Origin: Isoetes taiwanensis
Lineage: Eukaryota; Streptophyta; Lycopodiopsida; Isoetales; Isoetaceae
Length of the DNA stretch: 64,000 nt
Direction: 5' to 3'
Assembly (NCBI GenBank): GCA_021234155.1
Contig: JAJEKV010000054.1
Location: 2,521,702-2,585,701, forward strand
Position numbers and translations under genes: made by a program. This document shows positions 33,270 to 43,740 of this stretch, piece by piece; the first letter of the stretch is position 1; the number at the start of each line of letters is the position of its first letter. The notes below the pieces were generated by a model that saw only the letters and a program-made list of their open reading frames with translations, searched no databases and had not been told where the DNA came from.

Positions 33270-33780
33270 CATTTCAACACATAACCAACACATAACCAAC
33301 ACATAACTACCATTGACATTAATAAATATAACCATTGGAACCAACACATTTAAATTAAAATCCCCCTTAAACCCCCTTTGGTTTGGGTGCATATTCACAC
33401 GGGGGGTGACTCCGGGCATCGAGAGCTGTCGGATTGGCATATTCGCCCCATATTCCTTAATCTACACCGTACGTAAAGTTCCTCATTTGTGGGGTATGCA
33501 AGTACAAGATTTGCTATACTGTATAACAAGATTCGCAAAATACTATAAGATTTCAACCGGAATACTATATGGTGTTGATTTCAGATGCGTGCAAAAATAC
33601 AATTATGAGGGCTCTCGCTGCCCTACGTCACCCCCCGTGTGAATATGCACCCAAACCAAAGGGGGTTTAAGGGGGATTTTAATTTAAATGTGTTGGTTCC
33701 AATGGTTATATTTATTAATGTCAATGGTAGTTATGTGTTGGTTATTATACTAAAAAAAATTTTTGGCCCTTCGGGCCATA
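33270..33780. repeat. Foldback element, unit B
   Basis: The arms at about 33286-33430 and 33606-33753 are inverted copies (ccaacacatttaaattaaaa / ttttaatttaaatgtgttgg; ggtttgggtgcatattcaca / tgtgaatatgcacccaaacc) around a loop of about 175 bp. The palindrome ggcccttcgggcc follows at about 33765. The loop side adjoining the left arm also occurs next to the single arm at 1037-1285, so the family spans more than the arms. Transposase and clear target duplications were not found. Confidence 0.8.
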
Positions 33781-33949
33781 AAAAAAAACAGACGTGAGAA
33801 TATAACAGACATGTAGCAATATGTGTAGCAAAGATTATCTACAATTGGGCACCTTGTTTATGGAAAACTATTCAAATCTCCGAATCAAATATACAATCTT
33901 AATTTATGAAAAAAAGTAGAGAACATAGTTAATATAATAGGTTACGTGG

Positions 33950-35165
33950 ACCTTACAAGGTGCTTTCACATGTGCATGCAATGTTTTTCTTTGTTAAGCA
34001 TGGCCAACCGGATTAGTATGGTCTTTGATGAAAATCATTACAAAAGTCGCGGGGAGTTGCACAATATGCATCGCTTCAGCGATGAAGCTCTGCCAAACTT
34101 CTTCCAAACTTCTTCCATCGCCTCTTCATCCTCTCCTGTCTTTGCATAAGAAGCTTCTCTTCTTCAAGGATCTATGAATTTCTCGGCTGGTCAACCAAGA
34201 TGTTCTATCTATGCACCGTGTACCTTGAAGAAGACTCACAAGCAACTTCATTCGACCTACAACAAATTATGTAAGTGTTTAGCATGATATCTAGGCCATG
34301 GATTCCACGCCTTCTTGGCTACATAAATTTATAAGCGTCCTCTTCAAGGACCTCCTAATCACATTCATGATCATGAAAACATTTTAAGCTAACTCTATGT
34401 GCTCATGGAAAGCAATCCAAAGAAAGAGGACACAACTGCTCGCTCTTTTTGCCGCCATGAACTTGAAGACAACACTTCCACATGCTATTATCCGAGGTGC
34501 GTGTCAAGACAACAAGTATCCTAAGGATGAATTACCTCGATCTAGTCTTTGTAATGGAGTGGTCTGTTGTATTGATTTGCATGGATTGTCGGAGGGAGAT
34601 TTTTGAAACCTTTGTGTTGAGTTCTCGGTCTAAGTGGTGGAACCGAGCTAAAAAAATGATTTAGATCAGCTTTTAAGCAAGAAGACATTGTGCAGACCAA
34701 TCAATTGCAGAACGTTGAAGATTTTGTTCTTGTACAGGAAGAAACGCTTCTAAAGGTGCTTGCCAAAGGTCTTAATGCTTATTTGAGAATACATTATCCT
34801 TGGGAAGAGGCAGTTTATGCAGTAATCGGAGAGGCAAGCAAGCGCTTGGAGAGCTTTCTTGATTTCACAAAAGTATTGATTATTCAGCTCATAGAGCCTT
34901 GCTTCCATTATCCCTAAATCAATTATTGGAAAAATGGCCAAAAGCAACCTCGACTCTCGTATTCTTTGACAACATCCATCGTGAAAGAGTTAAGAGAATC
35001 TGTAGAAAACATGCTTCAACCATTGCTGTATATTTAGGAAGGTATGAATAATGTGAAGAGGGTAAAACAACAGAGGCCTACAGCGTCTACAGCAGATCCA
35101 ATCAGATCCAATGCATGATTTGCAGTGTGTTACATTACGTTTTAAAAGATAGGCCATTCTTGGAG
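33950..35165 (+). other. Unrecognised coding-like region, unit B
   Basis: The counterpart of 26140-27330. Pieces in order are SMANRISMVFDENHYKS, ALPNFFQTSSIASSS, VEDFVLVQEETLLKVLAKGL, NAYLRIHYPWEEAVYAVIGE and ASKRLESFLDFTKVL, with a possible continuation LLEKWPKATSTLVFFDNIHR. The segment from 34690 to 34915 is open and has a helical, amphipathic look. No known domain comes to mind. Confidence 0.35.
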
Positions 35166-36558
35166 GATGAATGATTGCTCAGAAGAAACCATGTACCTTC
35201 TTACACCGCCAATTGGAAGCTTGAGCCCTTTGCATAAGAGCATTACTACAACCATGGAAAATCGCCACGCCCAATCCCTCCATGGTTCGCCATTGCGAAA
35301 TTGCCACAGAAGCGGCCGGGAAAAATCGCCGCCATCCAATCCCTCCATGGTTACGCCATTGCTTAAATTGCCCGCAAAGCGCATCTAAGAACGCCAGACG
35401 ATTTGGGAGGGCACGATTTACCCTAATCATTTTAGGAGAACCCTAAAGTAAAAGCTCTCGAGCCTTGCATGCCATGTTAGAAATTTTTTATTTTTGAAGG
35501 GGATAAACCATTGTCTAAGTGCCATAAAAAATAATGAAAGCGTATGCGCACTCTAGATGTACGCATTAGTACATCAATTGAAATACACCACAAAATCATA
35601 GCAAAACCTTAGTGAAAAGCGTACAAAAATAAAAAGGAAACCCCCTGTTATTATGCTACATATTAGATGCGTATGCATACTCTTTTTGCCAACTGAATAT
35701 GACAGACAATAAAATAGTTAACGTGCTTATTGTCAATTGAATATGACATGCATACTCTTTTTTGCCAACTGAATATAATAGACAATAAGATAGTTAACAT
35801 GCCTATTGCCAACCGAATATGACTAACGATAAAATAGTTAATGTGCCTATGCACGAAACATAAGACTTAGAACCTATAATAAACCAAGTTAAATGTCCTG
35901 CTTTACAACGACTGATTAGCTAAGTTTTTATTTCTAAACCAAGTTAAATGTCCTGCTTTACAAGGACTGATTAGCTATGTTTTTATTTCTGGTAGCAGGT
36001 ATATCTTTTTATTCAAGTAGAGAGGCAATCTGACAGACAATAGCAAATCTAATCTTCATCGGTTTTGAGTGCACAAATGGCATAATATTTACTCAGGGAG
36101 AGATATCTTTTGTTAGCAATGGAAATATACAAAAGCGACTTTGTCTACAGTCCCATTAGAGATCTTCCATTCTCATGTAGCTCAAGTGCAAGTAGTTTTG
36201 GTCTTTAGATTATGTAAATGATGGAATAAATGAAAATTTACCACTGGTTTTAGAATTGCTAAAAGCTTACCTCTATATCGTTCCGTTCATGGACAACAGA
36301 TTTCTTTCGCAAGGTGACATGTCATATCTTCATCCATAGAAAAGCCATCAAATGGCTAAAAAAACTATCATGTCCATTTTGCAAATCTACATGGACCTAG
36401 GCCTACTGCACTAAAAAATTTACAAAATTGTACCATGAAAACATACATATAGGCGCACTCTGCTCTGTAATAGTTAACGTCATATATAGTTATATATATT
36501 GCTGGTACTATAAATATGAATATGAATTAAGATCATGCCCACTTGGGATCTTGAAAGG

Positions 36559-38160
36559 TCATGGAGCGAACAAGCATATGTTGCTTTTTACAGTTTTCAA
36601 TACTAGAGAGCGGTGTGCTTCTATAGCTTTGAAAAAGAGACCAAGTACTATTGGATCTTTGCTTAACAAAGATATAAAAAAATTATTAGCTTTTAAACAG
36701 AATTTATCTTGAATCTCTTCATATGCTAGATAGCGCACAAACACGTGTTTCGTCCTCAACCATCTTCAACTTGCATACTTTGCAAAATCTTTCTTCTTTT
36801 GGAGTTTTCGGTCGTTTTCCTATTTCCATATACAATCTGTAAGAACTATTTCTATATCTTGATATGCACTGCTTCAGAAGTCTGGGGATTAGAGCATTCA
36901 GGTAGTTTTGCTCAGAGTACACCAATAAAGGATTTACTTCTAAAATGTATGTAACCATGCATGCACCTTTTTCTGCACCAAGACAGTGCCTGGTAGCTAG
37001 TGCAAGGATATCTCCCATTTTTCTGCCCGCATATACACGTCATGATACCATCCTGAGGTCGTTGATTGGGATAAAGCCATCTTAGGCAAATGTTTATCTG
37101 GCTGTTTATGGATCCTGGCAACAAAATTTAAAGTCTAGTACAAAGCCTCGACCTCAAGAGGGAGCATGTCAGCTTCAGCTCACAATATTGCATATGGAAT
37201 TTGTGATTTAATTTTCAATTCCTCATGAAAAAAGATTTTCAGCACCAACTCCACTTGAGACCATTGCTACGTTCACAGGCCCCCAAATGGGTGATTTATA
37301 AAGGACCACAGTCTGTACTAGTGTCCTGGACATGATTTTCTTGAAACTCCAATTTGTAAGAGAGGCCTTGTGATATCTGGATAACATACCATATAAAGCT
37401 GCCTTGCCTCCTTTAATCCATTTCTTGACACAATCTTTCCAGCTATATCTTGTGGAAAATTCCAACCCCAATTAATAGTTGTCCATTAATTCTAGAACAT
37501 GACTTTTATATTGCAATGTAGGACAATTACCATTTTTTACAATCACTACTTTCGATTTTGTTAAATTAACCTTCATGTGTCTTGCATCACAGAAAGTGAC
37601 CAAATTATCAAGATATGATATTGTAAACCTTTTATCTGCTACCAAAACTACATCATCACCATAAAGAAGAAGTTGAACAAGAAAATTACTCAACCCTGGA
37701 GCCTAATAAACCTTTTGTTCTCAACCATTCTTTGAGCTCATCCATATATAAGCCAAACAAGATTGGGGACAACGGGCACCCTTGCCGTATACCTATTGTG
37801 CTTCTGATCCCCTTGTTAAATCCTAGAGACAACTTTGTTCTTACCTCTAAGTAGATATGGCCCCTTTGATTTCCATTTGTACTTCAATATGTTCCCTTCT
37901 AGTTTTTAAATATTTTCGAAATATTGTGTCGAAGGTCTTTGTGAAGTCAATGAAGGCTGGATACAGAGCTTGCCTAGTGCTTTTAGCATTTTCAATTAAT
38001 ACTCGCAAACTAAGTGCAGAGTCAAGAGTGCAGCGATGTTTTCTAAAACATGCTTGGCATATAGCCCTTTTCTCATTCTCATCAACCCATAAACTGAGTT
38101 TCTTTCCCAGCAAGCTTCCCAATACTTTAGAAAATATGCTGCCTATTAAGGTTGCCCAAT
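36559..38160 (-). pseudogene. LINE reverse transcriptase remnant with YGDD motif
   Basis: Read on the minus strand, the finger/palm part has WVDENEKRAICQACFRKHRC, then LRVLIENAKSTRQALYPAFI and DFTKTFDTI, matching the QxGFRxxxST and DFxKAFDT motifs of LINE reverse transcriptases. The catalytic box is LLYGDDVVLVA (YGDD at about 37652-37663). The thumb follows with HMKVNLTKSK and LVQTVVLYKSPIWGPV. A C-terminal finger-like FCKVCKLKMVEDE lies near 36790. Stops and frame shifts separate the parts. The layout matches the truncated LINEs at 19.7, 22.3 and 30.2 kb. No simple-repeat tail was found at the 3' side near 36.4 kb. Confidence 0.8.
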
Positions 38161-39339
38161 AATTCTGTACGTTTTAGTTCATCAGATTTGGTCATAATCT
38201 CCATGGCTATTTAGGGGGGATAAATGTAATCAATGAAAGAACTTGGCGAATGTGCTTTTAAAAAAACTGAATATGCGTCATTATTGCAATACTTTCAAGA
38301 ATATTTTGAACCGTATTTTAGAGGTTAATATTCAAAATTTTCATGCAAATGTGATTTGTCCATCTCCACAATGTGCATCTCGCATCTCCCTTGCAGAAAT
38401 TACAATTCTTGAACACTTGGTGCGGTAGTTGGTGTGACCCTTGCTATTTTTTCATTATTTGTTATTCTATATTTTATAGACCATTTAAAGCAGACATGCA
38501 TGCTGACTTGAAGGAAGTTAACCATGAAGAATTACAAATAGCATCACACTATAAAACAATGCAATAGTGCTAATTTTATTTTCACATACTCAAGTTCCTT
38601 TGTTTAATTGCACAACATAAGGTACATGCTCATTTCCATTGTAATTGACATTTGTTTATTTTATTTAAATTAAAAATATAAATCACAACTAGCCCTAAAG
38701 CCATCTTGCCCCAACCAGTCTCACCATACATTTTTATACTCACTTCCAATTTGTGGTGCATAGCACATGGATTTTTAGTTTAGCATTATGTTCTTACAAG
38801 AAATTTATCGCGGCCGCCGCCGCCGCCGTGAACATTTTTCTTGTTCCAACCCTGTGAGGTTAGATTTAACATAAGTTTCAGACCTTGTCTAGTAATGGAT
38901 TGTGACAATTCAAAGTGCGCAAAGCAAAATGCAATCTTGAAATAATTGAACATACAGGATTTAACACCACGTTGTTCTCTCGAGTTCTCATGCTCCTAAA
39001 GTAGATGAGTGCCACTGGTTTGTATTGATAGTTTTATATTTTTTATCTCGATGGACATGCAGATTGCGTATCTTTGCTTTTAGCATATTTTCTTAGGTGT
39101 CGACATAGATACTTCCTATTATTATTGAAGAGCTTGGCATGTGAATGCTTCTGATTTTGTCATGTTGTTCTTTATTGCCATATTACACATAGTTCAAATA
39201 GTTTCATCCACTTGTTCTGGTTGCAATTAACCAAATATTGTCAAGTATACAGGGAAGTCTACTCCAAGCATTTTTCATGTTGAGTGCGTTGTGTGGCTTA
39301 ATTCTGCCATGTCAACCAATGCTTTGCAACAACGGCAAT
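38161..39339. other. Non-coding interval with a short GCC-type run
   Basis: A ggccgccgccgccgccg microsatellite lies at about 38813-38828, an isolated GC-rich island in AT-rich sequence. Nothing else is recognised. Confidence 0.45.
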
Positions 39340-39631
39340 TCTGGGCGTTTGTTCTAGTGGTAACACACTAATTCCTTAGCAATGTGGTCTGGAGTTCGAG
39401 ACCACCCAGAATCACACTTGGTACTGTTGGGGGTCAAATCCCAACAGACGCAATGTAAGGTGGTTGGGGGCAGGGCCCAACCGAGCAATGTAGCTGTTGG
39501 GGGTCAAATCCCAACAGACGCAATGTAAGGTGGTTGGGGGCAGGGCCCAACCAAGCAATGTAGTGTGGTGTGTGGTCACATGTCCAGTTGGATGCTGCCT
39601 AGTGGTGTGACGTTAAAAACTACTATCTATA

Positions 39632-39681
<50 letters not shown>

Positions 39682-39682
39682 A
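39340..39682 (+). mobile_element. tRNA-derived SINE with A and B boxes and (ATCT)n tail
   Basis: The head carries an RNA polymerase III promoter: TGTTCTAGTGG (39350-39360) matches the A box TRGYNNARNGG except at one position, and AGTTCGAGACC (39393-39403) matches the B box GGTTCGANNCC except at one. The A-to-B spacing of 43 bp suits a tRNA-like head. The body contains a 70-bp tandem duplication. The 3' end is gtgtgacgttaaaaactact followed by atct units to 39680. Truncated relatives occur at 24714 and 32535. It should be moved by a LINE supplying reverse transcriptase. Confidence 0.85.
39424..39563 (+). repeat. 70-bp tandem duplication inside the SINE body
   Basis: Units 39424-39493 and 39494-39563 each begin ctgttgggggtcaaatccca and end caatgtag. 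They differ at one position (ccgagc versus ccaagc). Each unit also contains a self-complementary gttgggggtcaaatcccaac. Confidence 0.9.
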
Positions 39683-39689
39683 GTTCTAA

Positions 39690-41500
39690 ATTTACAGCCA
39701 TATAAAATGTAATTTTTTTCTTTCACTCTTCACCCAACCCTTTGCCCCTGCCCTACTATTAGTTTTAGTTTTTTTTTTTTTTAAGTTTCTATATTCATCA
39801 TCAATCCGAGAGATTGTGAGAGATTAATGCCATGTAATTTCCCATATTTAAGAAATTAGACTGTCAAGTTTATGTGCATGTGGAATCCGACAGATTGTGA
39901 GAGATTAATGCCATGTAATTTCTCACACCTAAGAAATTAGACTATCTTATGGGCATGTTCCACACTACTTTCAGGCGTCAGACCTGGCCACCAATTGCAC
40001 AATTGTGATCGATCTCAAAAAGTACACTGATGAATCAAATGAAACGGAGTCCATGCTTTATGCCTTCATCCTAAATGTAAATTGAAAGATTACATCTCCA
40101 GCCATCTACAGAATAGAGATTGGACTTAATATAAAAGTTTGAACTATAAGAAGGTTGCATGGTCACATCAAATAAATTACTCTCTCGCGCAGAGCCATAC
40201 AATCTGGAGTTACAGCATGCATGAGTGAGTCTCATTTGGTCCATTTATTTCCTGCACTCAGTGTCGCAAAATTACAGTTGCATGGATTGTGCCTAGTGTC
40301 AGTGGCAAATAGATTTTTAGTCTAGAAATCCAGTCCACATTGGGGCTCAAGCAAAAGGGAAGCCTAGTCTGTGAAGTAGTTAATAAATTCCTGCTGCACT
40401 ATGGTCAAAGGTCATAAACAGCACTTTCTATAAGTAGGTCCATTGCATCAGAAACACTACCTCTGGAGCATGCACTATGAAATCAAATCAACTAAACATG
40501 GCAACAATAAACTTCTTTCTCCAGTTCATGGACTTACAAAATCTGTATTTCAAGTTTTGTATCAAAAATTTGAGGTTATGTTCAAGTGCCAGTATCAAGA
40601 CTATTATATAAAACAAAGGCATCGAGATGGAGTTGTTTCATATGCATTTCAGAAATATAGAAAATGATCTGAAAACAGATCGATTGGTTGAGTTCTCTCC
40701 AAATTCAGCCGCTGCAAAATGCAGATGACTGTGCCACGAGAGGACTTTAAGAAATGGAGACCAGTTTACACCTGCAAGTCATTGGTAAACATCGAGAACC
40801 TTCAAAGGCTGAGATGTGTCATTTTGTAGGAAAAGAATTGAAGGAGCTTTTGGAATGTTGCACGCACCACTGTCTCTTCAGCACAAAGTATAAACCAGTT
40901 CCTTTATTCCAGAAGGAAACATAGCACCACTAAAGGCAGCAACTACATTTCTTTGCTGCTTTCCAGCACATACCTATATGCCAGTATTGCTGACTAGTTC
41001 ATATAGAGGACATCCTATTGACAATGGGCGACGTAGCCATATAAACAGAACACATGAAGGCAAGATTCTGTGACCATGCAAGAGTGTAATATATAATTAA
41101 TCCAATTACTGAAAGATTGGCTGTTTCCATGGTCATGCCATTTGGCCATGTCGTTGTACCCTACCGCACCAGCCTGATCGTCATACACAAAGGTTTTGTT
41201 TCCCATCATATTTGGACATGCTCATCTTATGGAACTATAGCAAACAATAAATCATTGTCATTTTCACATTTTCACATGCATACCTTAAGTCTCTCAACGA
41301 AGTCGTCTTCTTTCATTCGTAGAAGAAAGCGTCTTGTCTAGACCAAGAGCAGACTAGAAGTCAACTAATGCTTCACATGATAGCCTCACTGTGTGTATAC
41401 AGTGATAGAGGCCACAGAGCTGGCTATAGACAATATATTCAATCTTTCTATTCAATTTTTTATTCTCGCAAATCCTCAGAATGAATAATGATAAATTACA
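39690..41500. other. Non-coding interval with short duplications
   Basis: A direct repeat of gagagattaatgccatgtaa occurs near 39816 and 39901. No gene, RNA or terminal structure is recognised. Confidence 0.4.
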
Positions 41501-41516
41501 CCCGGAGGTGCATTTG

Positions 41517-41596
41517 CTGCTCCAGAATCACGCCATGGCCACAGAGACGCAGCATAAGAACCCACAAATTTTTGTTACTTGGGTTATGGAATGCAT
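41517..41596 (+). repeat. Copy 1 of an 80-bp duplicated exon-like segment
   Basis: The stretch ccagaatcacgccatggcca, then agaacccacaaatttttg and cttgggttatgg, recurs at 42917-42996. Read from the ATG in gccatggcc, both copies encode a MATET(Q/R)HKNPQIFVTWVM peptide. It may be the start of a duplicated gene fragment, but no family is recognised. Confidence 0.55.
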
Positions 41597-42556
41597 TCCG
41601 GCAAGCTCAACCTATTGAAAAATCCGAGACAGAAAAAGAAAATGCGGAGGCATGTGAGCATGGATCTACATCGGCCGGAGCAAATTTTTTAAGAGGGTCA
41701 ACTCGGAAGGCTTGAATCCGAGAGCCCTCTGTCTGGATATGCAAATTCCAACAGAACAATCAAAAATTTTTTAAGCACAGACAGATCAAAAGCGCACCAT
41801 CCCAATGCTAAACACAGAATAAACAGAGCCCCGCTTTACAAAAGTTATGGCCGCATCCTTTGCATCAAAATGCAGCTCCTATATTTACCGTTTACCTTCC
41901 TTCTCAACATGGTATATATAAGGCTTATTAACCACTGGCCCTTGCAGGTTATCTGATCCAGCCACTGCCCACCGTCAGATCAGAGGATGTTTATAATACA
42001 GAACTTCCCGAATATTCTGTTTTCAGCAAATATCCTAGTGATTACTGTGATAATAAGTGGAATATGCCAGAATCGCTGATAATCTCCCCGAATATTCCAC
42101 TCTGTTCATCTCGTCGCCTCTGTTTTAACGCAGGCTCCTGTTTCACCGACAGCCGCAGACCCCTATTTTGGATCTTAGAGATGTTTTAGCGATTGATGCA
42201 AAGATTGTTTCGGACCTGCAAAGATGTTTGGGACCTGCAGAGATAGATCTGCAAAGATGCTTCAAGACTTCTTTCTTTTCTCAGAGATGGATTTGTGACT
42301 GCTGCAGATGCTGAAGATGTTCTTAGATGCTAAAGACTGCTGCAGATGCTTCTAGCACTGTTAAGTAGTAGATGGAATAGCAGAGCTCAAATGCTAGAGA
42401 GAAGGAGAAGTCATGGAAGTCGATTTGCCATGTATTTTGCCATGGGAGCAGAATAGCTGCATGTAAAGCCTATTCAAACTACTGTAAAATTTAGAGATCC
42501 AAATTTGCAGCAAAGGTACAGGCATGGGCTTCAACCTGCTCGGGCCTGTGGTTAAG

Positions 42557-42661
42557 GGAGGTCAATCCTCCCCTCTCGCAGATTATAGGAAACAAACCCT
42601 CTCGGCCTGCCGGCCTCGAGGGTTATTTCCCATAATCTGCTTGAGGGGAGGGTTAACCTCC
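42557..42661. repeat. Long imperfect hairpin, arms about 45 bp
   Basis: The left arm (42557-42601: ggaggtcaatcctcccctct, cgcagattataggaaac, aaaccctc) is the near-complement of the right arm (42618-42661: gagggttatttcccataatc, tgcttgaggggagggtt, aacctcc). The 16-nt loop is itself GC-rich with ggcctgccggcc. A transcript in either direction would fold into a long stem. It could be a small MITE or a small-RNA precursor. No target duplication is visible. Confidence 0.7.
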
Positions 42662-42916
42662 TCTTCTCATCCTCAGATCAGACCTATACATCTATATAAA
42701 AAATTTTATGAACAGAACTGCTCCATTCTTTCAAATCAGTGCCGGATTAGAGCACCCAACAATGAAAATCGATCCTTCACCTTAAATCCGGCTATGGATT
42801 GAAAACCTAAAACAGAATATGTATTGGGCAACCAGAAACGGGGATCTGGGCTTTACATAACAGAGCAATTGTTCGGATTTTCTTCGCTGAAGAAATATGT
42901 GAGCTCGTTTTATGGA

Positions 42917-43190
42917 ATCCAGAATCACGCCATGGCCACCGAGACGCGGCATAAGAACCCACAAATTTTTGTTACCTGGGTTATGGCGGCGGTGTGCAAG
43001 AGCAGAGCTCGCCGGGATGGGGCAGAGCAAACTGGAGAAAGCAGAGCCTCAGCGAGATCAGACGGAGGGGATTTCTCCCCAATCCCAAACAGAGAGAACC
43101 CGAGTCTTGCCCAATCTTTGCAAAAACTTTGCCGAAAAATTCTATCCTAAACCTGTACCCAGGAAAAGGAAGCACAGGTGTCGCTAAAAT
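42917..43190 (+). other. Copy 2 of the exon-like segment with a longer open frame
   Basis: From the ATG at 42931 an open frame gives MATETRHKNPQIFVTWVM and continues to about 43150 with an Arg/Ser-rich stretch. The first 25 or so codons are shared with 41532 onwards, and after that the copies diverge. The N-terminal character could suit a short upstream exon. Function is unknown. Confidence 0.3.
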
Positions 43191-43705
43191 ATTGAAGCAT
43201 AAAGGAATCGAATCTTCGGTAAATCAATTATATATGTGTAGATAATATGGCTTTCAAACCTTAGAGAATATTAACAAAAGCCAATGCTGGATTTTGCATT
43301 ACCATCAAAGCATGGCGTAAAATTGGGTTTGTTTCAAAAATGTTTAAATTTATCTATTAAAAATGTTACAGGGATTCCATAACTTCTCTAATAAGAATTT
43401 ATCAAATAAGCATATGTATGCATGTCAAGCACAATAGATAAATCACACGTTTAGGGTATAAGCTTATAGTCTATGGGTTAATAGGGTATAGGGGATATTG
43501 AGTTTATGGTTTAAGATTCAAGGAGTTATTGTATTGTGAATTCAAGGGATATGTCACCATAGATTTAGGATTAAGGTTTTCTAGAGATTAAGTTTTTTTT
43601 TCTTAGATAATTTTGCAAGCATGAATTATATGAAATCAAAACAGACGCATGTGTTGTTTAGGCAGGCAAAAAATTAAAGTAGAAGAGGAGCACTCTTATA
43701 TTCTA

Positions 43706-43740
43706 CTAGTTATGATGCCCGGCGTTGCCGGGCTTTACTA
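43706..43740 (-). mobile_element. Helitron 3' terminus, minus strand
   Basis: On the minus strand, the 7-bp hairpin GCCCGGC AAC GCCGGGC (43717-43733) is followed after 7 nt by CTAG (43709-43706) and then T. A short GC-rich hairpin 7-12 nt before CTRR, inserted next to T, is the diagnostic 3' end of Helitrons. The element extends rightward from here; its 5' TC end was not located. No Rep/helicase is encoded nearby, so it is non-autonomous. Confidence 0.75.

Larger units (their letters stand above)
28174..35990 (+). repeat. Direct tandem duplication of 7.8 kb, unit B
   Basis: This 7817-bp unit is collinear with 20371-28173 throughout. It ends at tttttatttct and is followed by unrelated ggtagcagg. 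Only two or three bases (gg) are shared between unit start and right flank, so the breakpoint shows no long homology. Unit B often keeps words that are damaged in unit A, for example ctgctgatag at about 30730 versus ctggcgatag at about 22902, but the reverse also occurs. Either a real recent duplication or an assembly duplication could give this picture. Confidence 0.9.

Noticed and set aside
20371-35990. Duplication units as the two LTRs of one giant element
   Set aside because: The units are 7.8 kb, directly adjacent with no internal region, and lack TG...CA ends, primer binding site and polypurine tract.
38810-38830. GCC run as a CpG-island promoter
   Set aside because: It is only about 20 bp long and isolated in AT-rich sequence, with no gene starting nearby.
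39350-39403. A functional tRNA gene
   Set aside because: The A and B boxes are present, but no acceptor stem or anticodon arm can be folded, and the body and tail are those of a SINE.
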